Source of the DNA: Methylacidiphilum caldifontis
Lineage (GTDB): Bacteria > Verrucomicrobiota > Verrucomicrobiia > Methylacidiphilales > CAMAQI01
Direction: 5' to 3'
DNA length: 7,684 nucleotides
NCBI GenBank assembly: GCA_945860255.1
Contig: CAMAQI010000107.1
Coordinates: 1 to 7,684 of the forward strand
Position numbers and translations under genes: made by a program. Below are positions 6,362-7,684 of this stretch, in pieces (positions within the stretch are counted from its first letter, which is position 1; each line of letters starts with the position of its first letter). The notes under the pieces are model-generated. The model ran no database searches. It saw nothing but the letters and a program-made list of their open reading frames with translations, and had not been told where the DNA came from.

Positions 6362-6958
6362 GTGAAAATAGAATCAAAGGAAGGGATCTTTTTAGGGCGC
6401 TTAGACTTACTTCTGGAAGAAGTCAGAGGTCACGGATGGAATGGATGCCTTCGACTCTCAACACAATCCTCTCTCAATCTCTTATTTGTTGATCTAGAAG
6501 GGGGAGAGATCAAGAGTATTTTTTATAAATCGGAAGTCATTCTCTCCTTTCCTTCGGAACTCGATCTTCTCGAGAATTGGAACTACCAATTGATGACCGA
6601 CATAAAACTAATTGTCTCGCAAAAAATAGAGTCAATGAAAGGGCAAATCCATCCGAACTCGGCCGCCACGAAACGATTCGATATTGAAAACAAAAAAATC
6701 ATCGGCGGAACCCCTGAGCAGCGGAAGTTAGTCCAATCAGAGCTCGATTATTTTACCTATTACGGCGAAAAGTTTGCCGCTCGCCTACAGGAAAAAACAG
6801 TACGGGGATATATCGTCTCAACGACAAGTACCAATACGGTTGTTAAATTTCATCCAAAAATAAATGAAACAGATTCCCCTTATTTTAAAGGGGAAAGAGT
6901 CGAATCTTCGAATCCACTTTTTTATGGAGAGGAATCATTTAGCGAGGAAAGCAAATGA
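6362..6958 (+). CDS. Uncharacterised protein with PATAN/DUF4388-like N-terminus
   Basis: A 198-residue soluble protein, with no signal peptide or membrane segment. I do not recognise a close family. The N-terminal 60 residues (GIFLGRLDLLLEEVRGHGWNGCLRL, then LNLLFVDLEGGEIKSIFYKSEVIL) have the layout of PATAN/DUF4388-type domains: a helix, a G-x-L-R-L strand, and a strand ending in a D/E-G-G-x-I turn. These domains serve in bacterial signalling and polarity proteins; the match is by pattern only. The middle (residues 100-150) is charged and helical, and the tail has GYIVSTTSTNTVVKFHP strands and a Ser/Glu-rich end. The GTG at 6362 is the start: an in-frame stop lies at 6350-6352 and no earlier start is possible. 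No Shine-Dalgarno sequence precedes it. Its stop overlaps the next start in ATGA, so it heads a translationally coupled operon. Confidence 0.7.
   Translation: MKIESKEGIFLGRLDLLLEEVRGHGWNGCLRLSTQSSLNLLFVDLEGGEIKSIFYKSEVILSFPSELDLLENWNYQLMTDIKLIVSQKIESMKGQIHPNSAATKRFDIENKKIIGGTPEQRKLVQSELDYFTYYGEKFAARLQEKTVRGYIVSTTSTNTVVKFHPKINETDSPYFKGERVESSNPLFYGEESFSEESK
6944..6951 (+). promoter_or_regulatory. Ribosome-binding site of the second operon gene
   Basis: GAGGAAAG lies inside the end of the preceding gene, with GAGG ending seven bases before the ATG at 6955. It supports that start and translational coupling across the ATGA overlap. Confidence 0.6.
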
Positions 6959-7608
6959 CTTCTTCTAAAACCGTCCTCGATGGGTTATTCAGCAATTCAG
7001 ACGTTCTGGAAGCCTCGCTTCTTTTCGATTACAATAAAATCGACCACCAATTTTTAGCTCGATACCGCCCTTGCTTTGATCATGAATTCTTAAACGAGGC
7101 GATTCATTTTGTTTCTGATCTAAAGACCTCCCATGAACTCCGTGAAGTCCTCCTGGTTTTTTCCTCCACTCAGATCCTCTTCATCTCATTCGATTCTTAT
7201 CTTTTAATGATTAGCGCAACCCGAGAGATCTCCTCAGCGCTTTTTATCAATCTAGGGAAAACTTGGCTTCAGAATTATTACCGATCCCAAAATCCCTCTC
7301 CTTTTGAAGAGAGTGTTAATCCCTCCGATTCGAAAGCCCTCCTACAAGATGAGCCGATCGATCCGGCGGCCTGGATCTCCTTTCGGGAAAAACTTGAGGG
7401 CATTCTCTCTAAAGTACTCTCCTTTTCTATGTGTATCCAATTGATTGAAAAATCTTGCATTGAACTAGGACTCGATCCGCTTCGGGGAATCCCCCCCAAT
7501 TGGTTTCGTAAATTGGGTGTCTATGTGATCCAAAAAGTACCGAATCAATCAAAACAAAAAACTCTTCTTGCAGACTTTGAAGAACTTATGAACCGGAGCC
7601 CTAAATGA
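6955..7608 (+). CDS. Uncharacterised 217-aa protein, possible roadblock-like core
   Basis: A soluble 217-residue protein with no signal peptide or clear membrane span; I do not recognise its family. Residues 60-100 (ELREVLLVFSSTQILFISFDSYLLMISATREISSALFINL) read as paired beta strands followed by a helix, reminiscent of the roadblock/LC7 fold that partners small GTPases such as MglA, but the similarity is weak and could equally reflect a profilin-like or unrelated alpha/beta fold. A polar linker (about 108-135) leads to a helical C-terminal part with KLEGILSKVLSFSMCIQLIEKSCIELGLDPLRGIPPNWFRKL (residues 146-187). The start is well supported by GAGG seven bases upstream and by the ATGA overlap with the preceding stop. 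Its own stop overlaps the next gene in the same way. Close coupling to both neighbours suggests that the three products work in one process. Confidence 0.7.
   Translation: MTSSKTVLDGLFSNSDVLEASLLFDYNKIDHQFLARYRPCFDHEFLNEAIHFVSDLKTSHELREVLLVFSSTQILFISFDSYLLMISATREISSALFINLGKTWLQNYYRSQNPSPFEESVNPSDSKALLQDEPIDPAAWISFREKLEGILSKVLSFSMCIQLIEKSCIELGLDPLRGIPPNWFRKLGVYVIQKVPNQSKQKTLLADFEELMNRSPK
7595..7598 (+). promoter_or_regulatory. Ribosome-binding site of the third operon gene
   Basis: GGAG stands six bases before the ATG at 7605, inside the end of the preceding gene. It supports a start at 7605 rather than at the adjacent in-frame ATG at 7608. Confidence 0.55.
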
Positions 7609-7684
7609 TGAGCAACTTATTACGCACGCTATTTTTAACTTTTTATTTCACCCTCTTTCTTTCTGCACAAGAACAGATAAATTC
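7605..7684 (+). CDS. Start of a secreted protein gene (3' end outside window)
   Basis: Only 26 codons are visible. They begin MMSNLLRTLFLTFYF and read on to LSAQEQIN. This is a typical Sec signal peptide: one arginine, about 14 hydrophobic residues, and a likely signal peptidase I site after LSA. There is no cysteine, so it is not a lipoprotein. The ATG overlaps the stop of the preceding gene as ATGA and has GGAG upstream, so it belongs to the same operon. The mature function cannot be told. Confidence 0.65.
   Translation, partial: MMSNLLRTLFLTFYFTLFLSAQEQIN

Overview
The window carries eight protein genes (six complete, two cut by the window edges), packed closely on both strands. No RNA gene, insertion sequence, CRISPR array or origin is visible. 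Base composition is moderate (roughly mid-40s % GC by eye). The source looks like a diderm (Gram-negative-type) bacterium with respiratory multiheme cytochromes. It has an Ser-rich lipoprotein of outer-membrane type and a large octaheme cytochrome of the TPR/HEAT-fused kind common in planctomycetes, verrucomicrobia and related lineages. The YprB-type nuclease and the DHPS-like/glycosyltransferase pair also fit such a lineage, but the phylum assignment is only a weak inference.

Left part (1-1396, + strand): the 3' end of a YprB-type ribonuclease-H-like exonuclease gene, then a YcgR/DUF318-type membrane permease. Next (1494-1868, - strand) is a small lipoprotein, divergently arranged against a 2.2-kb gene (about 1957-4152, + strand) for an exported eight-heme cytochrome c with C-terminal HEAT and TPR repeats.

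Middle (4216-6268, - strand): a two-gene unit whose stop and start are one base apart. The first gene encodes a divergent dihydropteroate-synthase-fold protein that has lost several pterin-binding residues. The second encodes a GT-B-like glycosyltransferase. This pair is the best candidate for an undescribed pathway in the window.

Right part (6362-7684, + strand): three genes, each joined to the next by a four-base ATGA overlap. They encode a 198-aa soluble protein with a PATAN/DUF4388-like N-terminus, a 217-aa unrecognised protein with a possible roadblock-like core, and the start of a secreted protein. Genes that begin transcription units here lack a usable Shine-Dalgarno sequence, whereas the genes inside this last operon have good ones. 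GATC sites are about 2.5-3 times more frequent than chance across the window.
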